Made by a program: the position numbers and the translations under genes. 64,000 nt of DNA from Bradyrhizobium sp. CSA112 (GTDB lineage: Bacteria; Pseudomonadota; Alphaproteobacteria; Rhizobiales; Xanthobacteraceae), in assembly GCF_029051645.1 (NCBI RefSeq), contig NZ_JAACFS010000016.1, positions 62,001 to 126,000 of the forward strand, written 5' to 3'. The notes under the pieces were generated by a model that searched no databases, was not told where the DNA came from, and saw only the letters and a list, made by a program, of their open reading frames with translations. This document shows, piece by piece, positions 16,945 through 25,392 of the stretch; position 1 is the first letter of the stretch; each line of letters begins with the position of its first letter.

Positions 16945-18237
16945 TCAGACTTTCATATCGTTGAGCAGGACTGAAAAGACATCGTAGTTGCGGAGCGGTT
17001 TCCCTGCCCTGCCCTCAACCCGTCCGGCCTTCAGCGGGTGAGAGAGAATGAACGGCACCACCTGCTCGGCGAGCCCGCCATGAGAACGCAGCCGCTCACC
17101 CGATAGCTGCGAAATGTCGTGGTCCCGGGCATGGCCGCCGAGGGCGACGCCCGACCCTGCCACCACGGCGATGTCACCTTCGCGATCTTCCGGCAATTCG
17201 AAGCGCAGGCATGCTTCCTCACGCGGGGCGGCCATACAGACGCCTGGAATCTGCCGGATGAAGTTCAATACCGCGGTGGTGGAAGGCTCCGTCCGCTGCA
17301 GATGGACACGGACAAAGCCGCCCAGAGCGCCGTGGTGACGCACGAATGGATCGGTGATCGGACAGATGACACGGGTTGCGCCGGCACCGAAGGCGGCATC
17401 CAAGAGGTCGCCAAGATAGACGACGTTCGGCTCGCCGCTCGGGTGGGCCATGTCGTTCATGCCATGGTCGGCGACAATCCCGAGGCAGGCGCCGAGCGCG
17501 ATCATCCTTGCGAGCCGCTCGTCCACCACGCGCATGAAGGCGATCGCTTCGGGCGCATCCGGTGCGTGCTTGTGCTGCACATAGTCGGAAAGCGACAGAT
17601 ACATCAGGTTTGGCCGGCGGGTTTCAAGCAGGCGAATTCCGGCATCGAGCACGAACAAGGAAAGATCGGCGGAATACTGGTCTGGCGCTCCCCGTCCCAC
17701 CAGCGCACCGATTGCGGAGATGCCGTTCTCCGCATCGGTCGCCTCGTCGGCTTTCTCGGCGGAGAAAGCGATGCCGTCGAGCCCTTGACCGAGCGCCTTG
17801 CGCAGCTTGTCCTTGGCAGTAACGGCGGCAACCTTGGCTCCCGCTTGCGAGAACGCTGCCAGAATAGTCGGCGCGCGCACGGGAGTCGCATCTACCATCA
17901 TGATTTCTGCGCCGGTATCGCGGTCGAGATAGAAATTTCCGGAGACGCCATGAACGGCGGGCGGCACACCGCAGACGATGGACACGTTGTTGGGGTTGGT
18001 GAATGTCGGCATTGCCGCAAGTGCGGAGGCGGCGAAGCCTTCGCGCCGCATCCGGTCGATGCCAGGGATGGCTCCGGCGGCGCTGGCAGCATCGATATAG
18101 GCCGGATCACAGCCGTCGAAACAGATGACGACAGCCGGATGTTTCGGCCACGCATAGGCGCGTCCATTCACGCTCACCAGAGGTCTCTCCGCGCGATAGG
18201 ACGCGGCGTCGGTCAGGATTCGATCAGGTTTGTTCAT
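16945..18237 (-). CDS. phnA: Phosphonoacetate hydrolase
   Basis: PhnA hydrolyses phosphonoacetate to acetate and phosphate by direct C-P cleavage. This 430-residue protein carries the PhnA-specific version of the alkaline phosphatase fold: VICFDGCDPAYID with Asp41, MPTFTNPNNVSIVCG with the nucleophile Thr80, VHGVSGNFYLDRDTG, LSLSDYVQHKHAPDA (Asp/His zinc ligands), ADHGMND and, near the end, SHGGLAEQ. Length matches the family (about 410-430). The start at 18237 is the ATG before the conserved N-terminus (MNKPDRILTDAASYRAERP). It overlaps the amidase stop by 14 bp. PhnA is usually found beside phnW and phnY in aminoethylphosphonate degradation; here no phnW is visible and phnY lies in the neighbouring biosynthetic operon. 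Confidence 0.93.
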   Translation of the reverse strand: MNKPDRILTDAASYRAERPLVSVNGRAYAWPKHPAVVICFDGCDPAYIDAASAAGAIPGIDRMRREGFAASALAAMPTFTNPNNVSIVCGVPPAVHGVSGNFYLDRDTGAEIMMVDATPVRAPTILAAFSQAGAKVAAVTAKDKLRKALGQGLDGIAFSAEKADEATDAENGISAIGALVGRGAPDQYSADLSLFVLDAGIRLLETRRPNLMYLSLSDYVQHKHAPDAPEAIAFMRVVDERLARMIALGACLGIVADHGMNDMAHPSGEPNVVYLGDLLDAAFGAGATRVICPITDPFVRHHGALGGFVRVHLQRTEPSTTAVLNFIRQIPGVCMAAPREEACLRFELPEDREGDIAVVAGSGVALGGHARDHDISQLSGERLRSHGGLAEQVVPFILSHPLKAGRVEGRAGKPLRNYDVFSVLLNDMKV

Positions 18238-19576
18238 GGGATGACATATCGTTGAGGGTTGTTGCATCTGTGAGCCACGCCGCCACGCGCAGAAGATTGC
18301 GGTCACCACCCTGGCAACCAATGAGCTGAACGCCGATCGGCGGGCCATTCACGCCGCGCAGCAGCGGCAAGGACACGGTCGGTAGTCCGCACAGGCTCCA
18401 GGGCATCGACATGGCGCCAGAGCCCGGTCCCTGCTCGAGGCGCGTGGCCTCTCCTGGTGCGGAGAGCGTGATCAAGGCGTCATGATCGCAGAACAACGCC
18501 GCAGCCAGCGCGTTGAGCCTGTCGGCCATGGCCTCGAGTTCGAGATAATTTGCGGCGCTCAACGCGCGCCCGGCAATGATGCCCTGCTGCAGCGGAGGAC
18601 AGAAGCTGCGGAACGTTTCCTCCGGCAAGGCACCGAAGCGATATGCCAGATGAGCGTTCAGAAGGCCGTGCACGACCTCAAGCGCCATATCGAATTCGCA
18701 GGGAAGATCGACCGTGGCCACCGTTGCAGGCAATCCGTCGACCAAGCGATCGAGAGCCTGACGCGCGTCGGAACTTACGAGGTCCCAGCCCGGCCCGCGG
18801 ACAAAACCGAGCCTGGGCGGATGTCGCAGTGCTTCGACCTCCGCGATCCGACGATCGAATGCTCCGGCAAACAGCGTGAGGTCGTCGACAGACCGGGCCA
18901 GCAGACCTACATGCGCCATGCGGGGGACCAGCACGTTCGATCCCCGCATGCTCGTGAAACCGAGCGACGGTTTAAAGGCGAACGCGCCGCAAAACGAAGC
19001 TGGTAGTGTCGTGGATGCCGTGTGCTGAGTGCCGAGTGCCAGCGGAACCATGTGATCGACGACGGCCGCGGCGGACCCCGCCGACGACACGCCCGGTGAG
19101 CGCGACAGATCCAGGGGATTATGCGTCGGACTGGGATGATACATTCCGAACTCGGACGTGCTGGTCTTGCCGACGATGAGCGCCCCGGCCCGGTGCAGCA
19201 CGCTGACGGCATCCGCGTCTTCGGGCGGCCGGCGCCCACGCAAGCTTGCGCTGCCGTATTCGGACGGCATGTCGCTGGTATCGAACACGTCCTTCACGCC
19301 TACTGGCAGACCATGCAGCGGACCGAGCGGGAGTCCCGCGGCCTGCCATTCATCTGCCACCCGCGCGCGTTTCCGTGCCAGATCGGCGTCCAGGAAGCTC
19401 CAGGCTTTGACCTGCGGTTCGCGAACAGCAATCCGCTCCAGGCAGGCTTCCATTACGGACGTCGCCGTTAGCCGGCGATCGCGGATCGCAGCAACGATCG
19501 TGCGAGCCGAGAGTTCGTTCAATCGTTTGCTATTCGAAACGAGTGCCAGCCTCTGGGTATCTGCCATGGCATTCAT
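18224..19576 (-). CDS. Amidase (amidase-signature family, AtzE/GatA-like)
   Basis: This is a 450-residue amidase-signature hydrolase with the Ser-cisSer-Lys triad visible: lysine in GLPVGVKDVFDT, the cis-serine in GVSSAGSAAAVV, and the nucleophilic serine in TASTTLPASFCG (replacing the common GGSIRIPAS). The changed glycine residues around the nucleophile suggest an unusual acyl pocket. It should hydrolyse a carboxamide. The start at 19576 overlaps the permease stop by 4 bp; ATG 19567 is an alternative. Its position between a Liv-type importer and phnA suggests it opens an amide bond in the imported compound, possibly an amide of phosphonoacetate. That is inference. Confidence 0.85.
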   Translation of the reverse strand: MNAMADTQRLALVSNSKRLNELSARTIVAAIRDRRLTATSVMEACLERIAVREPQVKAWSFLDADLARKRARVADEWQAAGLPLGPLHGLPVGVKDVFDTSDMPSEYGSASLRGRRPPEDADAVSVLHRAGALIVGKTSTSEFGMYHPSPTHNPLDLSRSPGVSSAGSAAAVVDHMVPLALGTQHTASTTLPASFCGAFAFKPSLGFTSMRGSNVLVPRMAHVGLLARSVDDLTLFAGAFDRRIAEVEALRHPPRLGFVRGPGWDLVSSDARQALDRLVDGLPATVATVDLPCEFDMALEVVHGLLNAHLAYRFGALPEETFRSFCPPLQQGIIAGRALSAANYLELEAMADRLNALAAALFCDHDALITLSAPGEATRLEQGPGSGAMSMPWSLCGLPTVSLPLLRGVNGPPIGVQLIGCQGGDRNLLRVAAWLTDATTLNDMSSHEQT

Positions 19577-21489
19577 TGGCCGATAGCTTCCATAGCCTGC
19601 GGGGCTCCGACAGCTTTCGGCCGTGCATCCGGCCGGCGAAGATTTGCGGCGAGTGCTTGGGCATGGGGCAATAGCCCGTCGCGAAACAGCAGGACGCAAA
19701 GAACAAAGACGGCTCCATGAATTGCCACGATCCAGGCACCGAAGGGTGACAGGAAATGCTGCATCGTCACCAGCACGGCGGCACCAATGAGAGGCCCGCT
19801 GAATGTGCCGATACCGCCGATCAACGCCATCAGCACGGTTTCGCCCGAGAGGTGCCAATGCACGCCGGACAAGGTGGCCAACTGGAAGACAACAGCGCTC
19901 ATGGAGCCGGCGACGCCGGCGCAGAAGGCGGCGATGCCGAATGCCGCGAGCTTGTACGCGTCGACATTGTGCCCCAGCGAGAGAGCCCGGCGCTCATTGT
20001 CGCGAATGGCGATCAACATCATCCCAAACGGGGAGTTGATGAGACGGCGCAGGCCGAACAGCACGCCAAGCATGGCGGCAGCGCAGAGCCAGTAAACGTT
20101 GGTGTCGTCGCGAAGGTCGATCAACCCCAGCAACGTGCCGCGGGGGACCGACTGGATCCCGTCCTCGCCATGGGTGAAACCGGCCTGTACATAGACGAAA
20201 TAGACCATCTGCGCGATCGCCAGCGTAATCATGGCCTGATAGATGCCCCGGCGCCTGATCGCAAAGATGCCCATGACCAGTCCGAGAACGAGCGCCGCCG
20301 CTATCCCGACGCCGATCGCAGCTTCCGGTGGCAGCGCCCACTCCTTTGCCGCATGCGCCGTGAGATAGGCCGCAGTACCGAACAAGGCCGCCTGACCGAA
20401 GGACATGATGCCGGCAAATCCCAGCAGGAAGTTGAATGAAGCGGCGAAGATGGTGAAACAGAAGATCTTCATCAGATAGACGGGATAGAGCAGCATCGGC
20501 AGGGCCAACAGCGCGGCGACAGCGGCGAGCACCGGCACCATGCCGGTCAGGCGTTTGGCGGCGGTTTCCTTGTCGGCGGGCTCAATCCACGGAAGCCGCG
20601 CCGCCAGGAATTCGTGGGATCTGACCGCCGAAATGCCGAACAGCCCCTGCGGCCGAAGCAAAAGCACAACGCACATGAAGGCGAAGACGATGAAGCTTGC
20701 CGCCTGCGGGACCAGCGCCTGCGTAAGGCTCTCGATCAGTGCGAGGGCGTAGCTCGAGACGATGGTGCCCCCGATCGAACCCATGCCGCCGATAACAATG
20801 ATTGCAAATACGACAAGCAGGATGTCCGATCCCATCAGCGGGCTGACCTGGTAGATCGGCGCGGCCAGCGCGCCTGCCAGTCCTGCCAGCGCGGCGCCCA
20901 GGGCGAAAGTGGCGGCGAAGACGCGAGGCACGCCGACGCCAAGCGCTTCGGCAGTAGCTGCATTTTCGGACGACGCGCGCAGAACAGAGCCAAGACGCGT
21001 GCGCGCAATGGCGATCCAGACGATCACACAGACGATAAGCGCCACGGCGACGACCCAAAGTCGGTATGCAGGGAAATACAGAAAACCGAGATCCAGCCCG
21101 CCGGATAACCAATCCGGCGCGGCATAGGGAAGTCCGGTCGAACCGAAATAGGCCTGGAAGCCGCCCTGAACGATCATCGCCGTGCCGAACGTCAGCATGA
21201 ATCCGTAGAGCGGATCGAGGCCGTAGGTTCGACGCAACAATGAACGTTCGAGGATGATGCCGAAAGCAGCTACGCAGAGCGGCGCGAAAACCAGCCCTCC
21301 GAAATAGCCCAATCCGAGATATCGAGAACCTGCCCATGCAGCAAACGCGCCCATCATGTAGAGCACGCCATGCGTCATGTTGAGAATGTTGAGAAGGCCG
21401 AAGATAAGCGCGAGCCCAAGACTAAGCAGCGCATAGAACGAGCCGTTGACGAGGCCGATCGTAAGGTAGCCGAGGATGAGATCTGTCAT
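19573..21489 (-). CDS. Liv-type ABC importer permease, LivH-LivM fusion
   Basis: A single chain of 638 residues contains both permeases of a branched-chain-amino-acid-type importer. Residues 1 to about 290 are LivH-like (GLVNGSFYALLSLGLALIFG, NMTHGVLYMMGAF, the IGGMGSIGGTIV loop). After a linker near residue 300 (ADKETAAKRL), the rest is LivM-like (FNFLLGFAGIMSFGQAALFG, IGGIGTFSGPLIG). Each half keeps its ATPase-contact loop (YGLDPLYGFMLTFG and NSPFGMMLIAIRDNERRALSLG). The start at 21489 is the ATG before the first membrane helix. The gene lies 7 bp after the LivF-like ATPase and overlaps the amidase by 4 bp. Such fusions occur but most importers keep two genes. Confidence 0.9.
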   Translation of the reverse strand: MTDLILGYLTIGLVNGSFYALLSLGLALIFGLLNILNMTHGVLYMMGAFAAWAGSRYLGLGYFGGLVFAPLCVAAFGIILERSLLRRTYGLDPLYGFMLTFGTAMIVQGGFQAYFGSTGLPYAAPDWLSGGLDLGFLYFPAYRLWVVAVALIVCVIVWIAIARTRLGSVLRASSENAATAEALGVGVPRVFAATFALGAALAGLAGALAAPIYQVSPLMGSDILLVVFAIIVIGGMGSIGGTIVSSYALALIESLTQALVPQAASFIVFAFMCVVLLLRPQGLFGISAVRSHEFLAARLPWIEPADKETAAKRLTGMVPVLAAVAALLALPMLLYPVYLMKIFCFTIFAASFNFLLGFAGIMSFGQAALFGTAAYLTAHAAKEWALPPEAAIGVGIAAALVLGLVMGIFAIRRRGIYQAMITLAIAQMVYFVYVQAGFTHGEDGIQSVPRGTLLGLIDLRDDTNVYWLCAAAMLGVLFGLRRLINSPFGMMLIAIRDNERRALSLGHNVDAYKLAAFGIAAFCAGVAGSMSAVVFQLATLSGVHWHLSGETVLMALIGGIGTFSGPLIGAAVLVTMQHFLSPFGAWIVAIHGAVFVLCVLLFRDGLLPHAQALAANLRRPDARPKAVGAPQAMEAIGQ

Positions 21490-21496
21490 GGCGGAA

Positions 21497-22204
21497 TCAC
21501 AGCGCAAGACGTTCGAGGAGCCGAGCCTTGACGTGCTCGCCGTCTCGGGTTTCGAGGTCGTCCACAACCACACCGTTTTCGATCGCCACCACCCGATCGG
21601 CGAGATACAGGACGAAGTCGATGTTCTGTTCCACCAGCAGGATCGTGTAGCCGCGGCGCTTGAGTTCAATCAGCGCATGCTCGATCTGCCTCACGACGAC
21701 CGGTGCCAGTCCTTCAGTGGGTTCATCCAGAAGCAGCGTCTTCGCGCCCGTACGCAAAATCCGGCCGATGGCGAGCATCTGCTGCTCGCCGCCGCTAAGC
21801 TGGTCGCCGTAGTGGCGTCCCCTTGTGCGAAGATTCGGAAACAGCGCGAGGATATCAGCCTTGGCCATGCCCGCGGCGCTGACCGCTGGAGGAAGGGCAA
21901 GATTCTCATCGACGGTGAGGCTGGAGAAGATCGCCCGCTCCTCGGGGCAATAGCCGATGCCGAACCGGGTACGCTCATATGGGCGCATGCCGCTTGCTTC
22001 GCGCCCGGACAGGATAATGCTGCCAGCTTGTCGCGGCAGTAGACCCATGATCGCGCGAAGGACCGTTGTCTTGCCCGCACCATTGCGACCGACCAGACAA
22101 GTCACCTCGCACGGCCGAACCGCGAAGGTGACGCCGAACAGCGACTGAGAATCGCCATACCATGCCTGCACATTCGAGAGATGCAGCGAAACCGCCTCAG
22201 GCAC
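21497..22204 (-). CDS. Liv-type ABC importer ATPase (LivF-like)
   Basis: This 235-residue ATPase has Walker A GRNGAGKTTVLRAIMG, signature LSGGEQQMLAIGRIL, Walker B TLLLDEPTEGLAP and the LivF-type GYCPEERAIFSSLTVDENL segment. It overlaps the LivG-like gene by 8 bp and is followed after 7 bp by the fused permease. Confidence 0.92.
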   Translation of the reverse strand: MPEAVSLHLSNVQAWYGDSQSLFGVTFAVRPCEVTCLVGRNGAGKTTVLRAIMGLLPRQAGSIILSGREASGMRPYERTRFGIGYCPEERAIFSSLTVDENLALPPAVSAAGMAKADILALFPNLRTRGRHYGDQLSGGEQQMLAIGRILRTGAKTLLLDEPTEGLAPVVVRQIEHALIELKRRGYTILLVEQNIDFVLYLADRVVAIENGVVVDDLETRDGEHVKARLLERLAL

Positions 22205-23018
22205 GACGCTCAGCCCCGATATAGGCGTTGATCACGCGAGGGTCGCGCGCGACCTCATCATAGCTGCCCTCACAAAGAACCGAGCCTTCCGCGAGCACCG
22301 TGACCTTCGCCGCCAGACTTTTCACGACCTGCAGATTGTGCTCCACCAGAAGGACACCGCAGGTGGCGGCAACCGTCTTGATCAGGCCTGCGACCGGCGC
22401 GATATCTTCCCGCGCCAGACCCGCAGTCGGCTCGTCGAGCAGCAGAAACTTCGGCGCGATCGCGATCGTCGTAACGATCTCAAGCAGTCGCCGGCGACCA
22501 TAGGGCAGATCCGCGGCCCGGCGTTCGCTTTCGTCCGTCAGCCCGCCTTGATCGAGAAGATCCCGAACCCTTGTTTCATTTTCGTCCCGTCTCGAACGGC
22601 TGCGCAGGAGCTGCAGACCCCGCACATTCAGCGCGAGCGCCGTGCGGATATTATCGGCGACGGAGAGATTCGGGAAAATCGAGCATATCTGAAACGACCG
22701 GGCTAGCCCGAGCCGCGCAAGACGGTTCGGTGAGACCGCGGTCACATTTGCACCGTCGAAATGAACCTGGCCGGCGGTCGGTTTCATAAAGCCGCTGATC
22801 ACGTTGAATAGTGTGGTCTTGCCTGCCCCGTTGGGCCCGATCACCGCATGGATCGACCTTGTGTCGAGATCGATCGAGACACTGCGAAGCGCCTCGAAAT
22901 CACCGAAGCGAACCGTCAGGTCGCGGACGGTCAGCAGCGATGTTGCAGGGCGTTCTCGGTCAGCCGAGGCAATAGGCGCGGCTGCCCGCTGCGGATGACC
23001 GAGAAGGATGGTCGTCAT
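22197..23018 (-). CDS. Liv-type ABC importer ATPase (LivG-like)
   Basis: This 273-residue ATPase has Walker A GPNGAGKTTLFNVISGF, the LivG-specific RLGLARSFQICSIFPNLSV segment and Walker B FLLLDEPTAGLAR. The signature region is altered (ADLPYGRRRLLEIVTTIA rather than LPYGQQR), still within LivG variation. The first 25 residues (to about RERPATS) are a variable extension before the ABC domain. It overlaps the binding-protein gene by 4 bp and the LivF-like gene by 8 bp. Confidence 0.9.
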   Translation of the reverse strand: MTTILLGHPQRAAAPIASADRERPATSLLTVRDLTVRFGDFEALRSVSIDLDTRSIHAVIGPNGAGKTTLFNVISGFMKPTAGQVHFDGANVTAVSPNRLARLGLARSFQICSIFPNLSVADNIRTALALNVRGLQLLRSRSRRDENETRVRDLLDQGGLTDESERRAADLPYGRRRLLEIVTTIAIAPKFLLLDEPTAGLAREDIAPVAGLIKTVAATCGVLLVEHNLQVVKSLAAKVTVLAEGSVLCEGSYDEVARDPRVINAYIGAERRA

Positions 23019-24217
23019 CGAACGCTCGGAGCGGCGCAGCCCGCGGTATCGATGGAGCGAAAAGCAGTGTCGGCCGGGACTGTGGCGATACGCTCATAGT
23101 AGTCCCATGGAGCCTTGCTCTCGGCCGGGGTCTTCACACGATAAACGCCGAGATCGTAGATGACGCGACCGTTTTCCTGGATGCGGACCTGCCGACCGAA
23201 TTTGTCGACGGGCAGCTTTCGCATTTCCGTGTTCACGAGAGCGGCGTCGTCAGTCTTCGCTTTGCCGGCAGCCTTGATATAGTGCAGCACACTCGTGTAG
23301 ACGCCGGCTTGCTCACGGGTCGGCATGCGTCCATGAGCTTTGAAAAAGCGCTCCGAGAAAGCGCGCGTCCCATCGGTGTCATTCCAGTAAAAGCCGGTGG
23401 TGATGATCAGGCCCTGGGCCGCTTCGAGGCCGACACTGTTGATGTCGGTGACGAACGCATGGAGAGCCGCGACGCGCTGGCCACCGCGCATAATACCGAA
23501 CTGGCCAGCCTGCTTGATGGCGTTGACGGTGTCAGCGCCGGCGCTCGCCAGAGCGACGACCTGCGCTTGCGAAGATTTCGCGCGCAGCAGAAGCGCGGAG
23601 AAATCGGCCGTGCTCAGGGGGTGGCGAGCGCTTCCGGTCGCCTTGCCTCCACGCTCCTCGACGACGCGCGCGGCGTCCTTTTCGAGATCGTGGCCGAATG
23701 CATAGTCCGCGGTGAGAAAATACCAGGACTTCAGGTCCTGCTGCATCAGGGCGGCGGCGGTCCCGCGCGCGAGCGAGTAGGTGTCATCAGTCCAGTGCGT
23801 GGCAAAGGGGGAGCAGCGCCCTCCGGTTATCTCCACGCTCGCGGCGCCAGATATCATCAGGGAACGCTTTTTTTCGGTGGCAATCGCCATCAACCCGAAA
23901 ACCACACCGGAATGCGGCAGGTCGACCATGACATCGACACCGCGCCGGTCGAACCACTCGCGGGCAATCGCCGACGCGACGTCGGGCTTATTCTGATGGT
24001 CAGCAGTGATGATCTCGATCGGGACACCGCCAGCGGCTCCGCCCGAGTCCTCGACCGCCATGCGGGCAGCCAGGATCGATCCGGGTCCGCCGACGTCGGC
24101 GACGACTCCGCTTTGATCGCCCATTACTCCGATGACGATCTTGTTGTCGGAAAATTGCGCGAGGGCGGACGTTGCCCAGCCGCACAACAGTAGTGATCCG
24201 ACGATCAGCCGACGCAT
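23015..24217 (-). CDS. Liv-type ABC importer substrate-binding protein
   Basis: This 400-residue periplasmic binding protein starts at ATG 24217, with GGGAGACAGTCC as Shine-Dalgarno. The signal peptide is MRRLIVGSLLLCGWATSALA with cleavage before QFSDN. The mature part (IVIGVMGDQSGVVADVGGPGS, ITADHQNKPDVASAIAREW) is a Peripla_BP_6 fold, of the type that binds amides, urea, aromatic acids or amino acids. It is the first gene of the eleven-gene operon running down to 11464. Two ACATTTGTG repeats lie between it and the divergent regulator. The ligand is unknown; the downstream amidase suggests an amide. Confidence 0.9.
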   Translation of the reverse strand: MRRLIVGSLLLCGWATSALAQFSDNKIVIGVMGDQSGVVADVGGPGSILAARMAVEDSGGAAGGVPIEIITADHQNKPDVASAIAREWFDRRGVDVMVDLPHSGVVFGLMAIATEKKRSLMISGAASVEITGGRCSPFATHWTDDTYSLARGTAAALMQQDLKSWYFLTADYAFGHDLEKDAARVVEERGGKATGSARHPLSTADFSALLLRAKSSQAQVVALASAGADTVNAIKQAGQFGIMRGGQRVAALHAFVTDINSVGLEAAQGLIITTGFYWNDTDGTRAFSERFFKAHGRMPTREQAGVYTSVLHYIKAAGKAKTDDAALVNTEMRKLPVDKFGRQVRIQENGRVIYDLGVYRVKTPAESKAPWDYYERIATVPADTAFRSIDTAGCAAPSVR

Positions 24218-24268
24218 GGACTGTCTCCCGTTTCCAAGCTCGGCGCACAGATAGATGCTCCCCTTAAC

Positions 24269-24302
24269 ACATTTGTGACGGTTGAGGTACATTTGTGCAC
24301 AA
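24269..24302. promoter_or_regulatory. Putative SorC/DeoR operator between divergent genes
   Basis: ACATTTGTG occurs twice in direct orientation (24269-24277 and 24289-24297), 20 bp apart. The second copy runs into the 10-bp palindrome TTGTGCACAA (24293-24302). A minus-10-like TATACT for the regulator gene follows at 24309. The site lies midway between the operon start (24217) and the regulator (24325), where an autoregulator that also controls the operon would bind. Confidence 0.55.
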
Positions 24303-24324
24303 CTGACATATACTGTGGAAAAGT

Positions 24325-25371
24325 ATGAAGAGTTGCCATTCCACCCCGGAAGCAGGCAAACAGCGGATTCTTGAAGCGGATCGGGAGAGGATGTTGATTC
24401 GAGGCTCGCAAGCGGCACCAAACGAAGGCGAATCCGGCGATGGCCGAGCCGACGCCGCTTTGGTGGCCAAGATCTGCTGGTACTATTTCCGCGAAGGTCA
24501 GACCCAGGACGCGATCGCGCAGCGGCTGAAGATGACGCGCAAGCGCGTCAACCGGATCCTCGGCGAGGCACGGGAAAGCGGCTTCGTTCAAATCACGATC
24601 GCCGATCCGGCGGGTCAGCGCACCGAACTTGAAGAAAAGCTGGTCCACAAATTTGGTCTGCGTCACGCGATCGTGGTCCCGGTCCCGATGGGTGGGACCG
24701 ACGTGCGTTCTTTCATCGGGGCCGCCGCCGCGCGATACGTCGCCGCGTGCCTTCCGCCATCGGGTTCGCTGGGAATCACCTGGGGAGGCACCATCAATGC
24801 TGCAGCCCAAAACCTGCCGCAGCGATCGGGAGACGGCACCCGCGTGGTGCTGATGTCCGGCGGGTTGGCCGAAAGCGCGCCGATCAATCCGTATGACAAT
24901 GCAACGATGATTGCCCGGGCGCTCGGCGCGCGATGCTATTATCTGACCGCGCCGATGTTCGCCGAGACTGCGGAGCTAAGGGATATCCTCGTCGCGAGTG
25001 AGCCTGTTCGTTCCGTGCTCGCCATGGTGCCCTCCCTCGACGTGGCCCTGTTGAGCGCGATCGACCTCTCCGAGCAATCAAAGGCACTCGAATACGAGGT
25101 CATTTCTCGCGAAACCTGGGCTTCGTTGCTCGAAGCCGGCGCCGTCGGGGATATTTGCGGTCACTACCTCGATTCAGCCGGCAAGCCGCTTCGCCACCCC
25201 CTGGTGCAGCGGACGATCAATCCGCCGATCGATCACGTGCTTCAGATCAGGCATCGGATTCTCGCGGCCGGCGGCGAGCACAAGGTCCCGATTATTCGCG
25301 CCGGCCTGTTGGCGGGCATTTGCCAGGTCCTGGTCACTGATGAAGCGGCCGCGTCCAAACTCCTGGATTGA
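24325..25371 (+). CDS. SorC/DeoR-family sugar-binding-type transcriptional regulator
   Basis: This 348-residue protein has an N-terminal helix-turn-helix (KICWYYFREGQTQDAIAQRL then MTRKRVNRILGEARESGFV, about residues 49-93). A SorC/CggR-type effector domain follows, with GSLGITWGGTINAAA and a C-terminal ADGxC-like segment (VGDICGHYLDSAG). Members normally repress a catabolic operon until an imported metabolite, often a phosphorylated sugar, binds. It is divergent from the Liv/amidase/phnA/Ugp operon and probably controls it. It converges on phnY with 21 bp between stop codons. The start is uncertain: ATG 24391 (326 residues, GGGAGAGG just before it) is as likely, since the minus-10-like site would leave ATG 24325 almost leaderless. 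Confidence 0.85.
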   Translation: MKSCHSTPEAGKQRILEADRERMLIRGSQAAPNEGESGDGRADAALVAKICWYYFREGQTQDAIAQRLKMTRKRVNRILGEARESGFVQITIADPAGQRTELEEKLVHKFGLRHAIVVPVPMGGTDVRSFIGAAAARYVAACLPPSGSLGITWGGTINAAAQNLPQRSGDGTRVVLMSGGLAESAPINPYDNATMIARALGARCYYLTAPMFAETAELRDILVASEPVRSVLAMVPSLDVALLSAIDLSEQSKALEYEVISRETWASLLEAGAVGDICGHYLDSAGKPLRHPLVQRTINPPIDHVLQIRHRILAAGGEHKVPIIRAGLLAGICQVLVTDEAAASKLLD

Positions 25372-25392
25372 TGTTTCTGGATTGAGGTTGCC

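Noticed and set aside
17119..18255. Long plus-strand open frame (378 codons) over phnA
   Set aside because: Opposite strand of a gene with clear PhnA motifs; composition is His/Asp/Arg-rich with no domain, as expected of antisense frames in GC-rich DNA.
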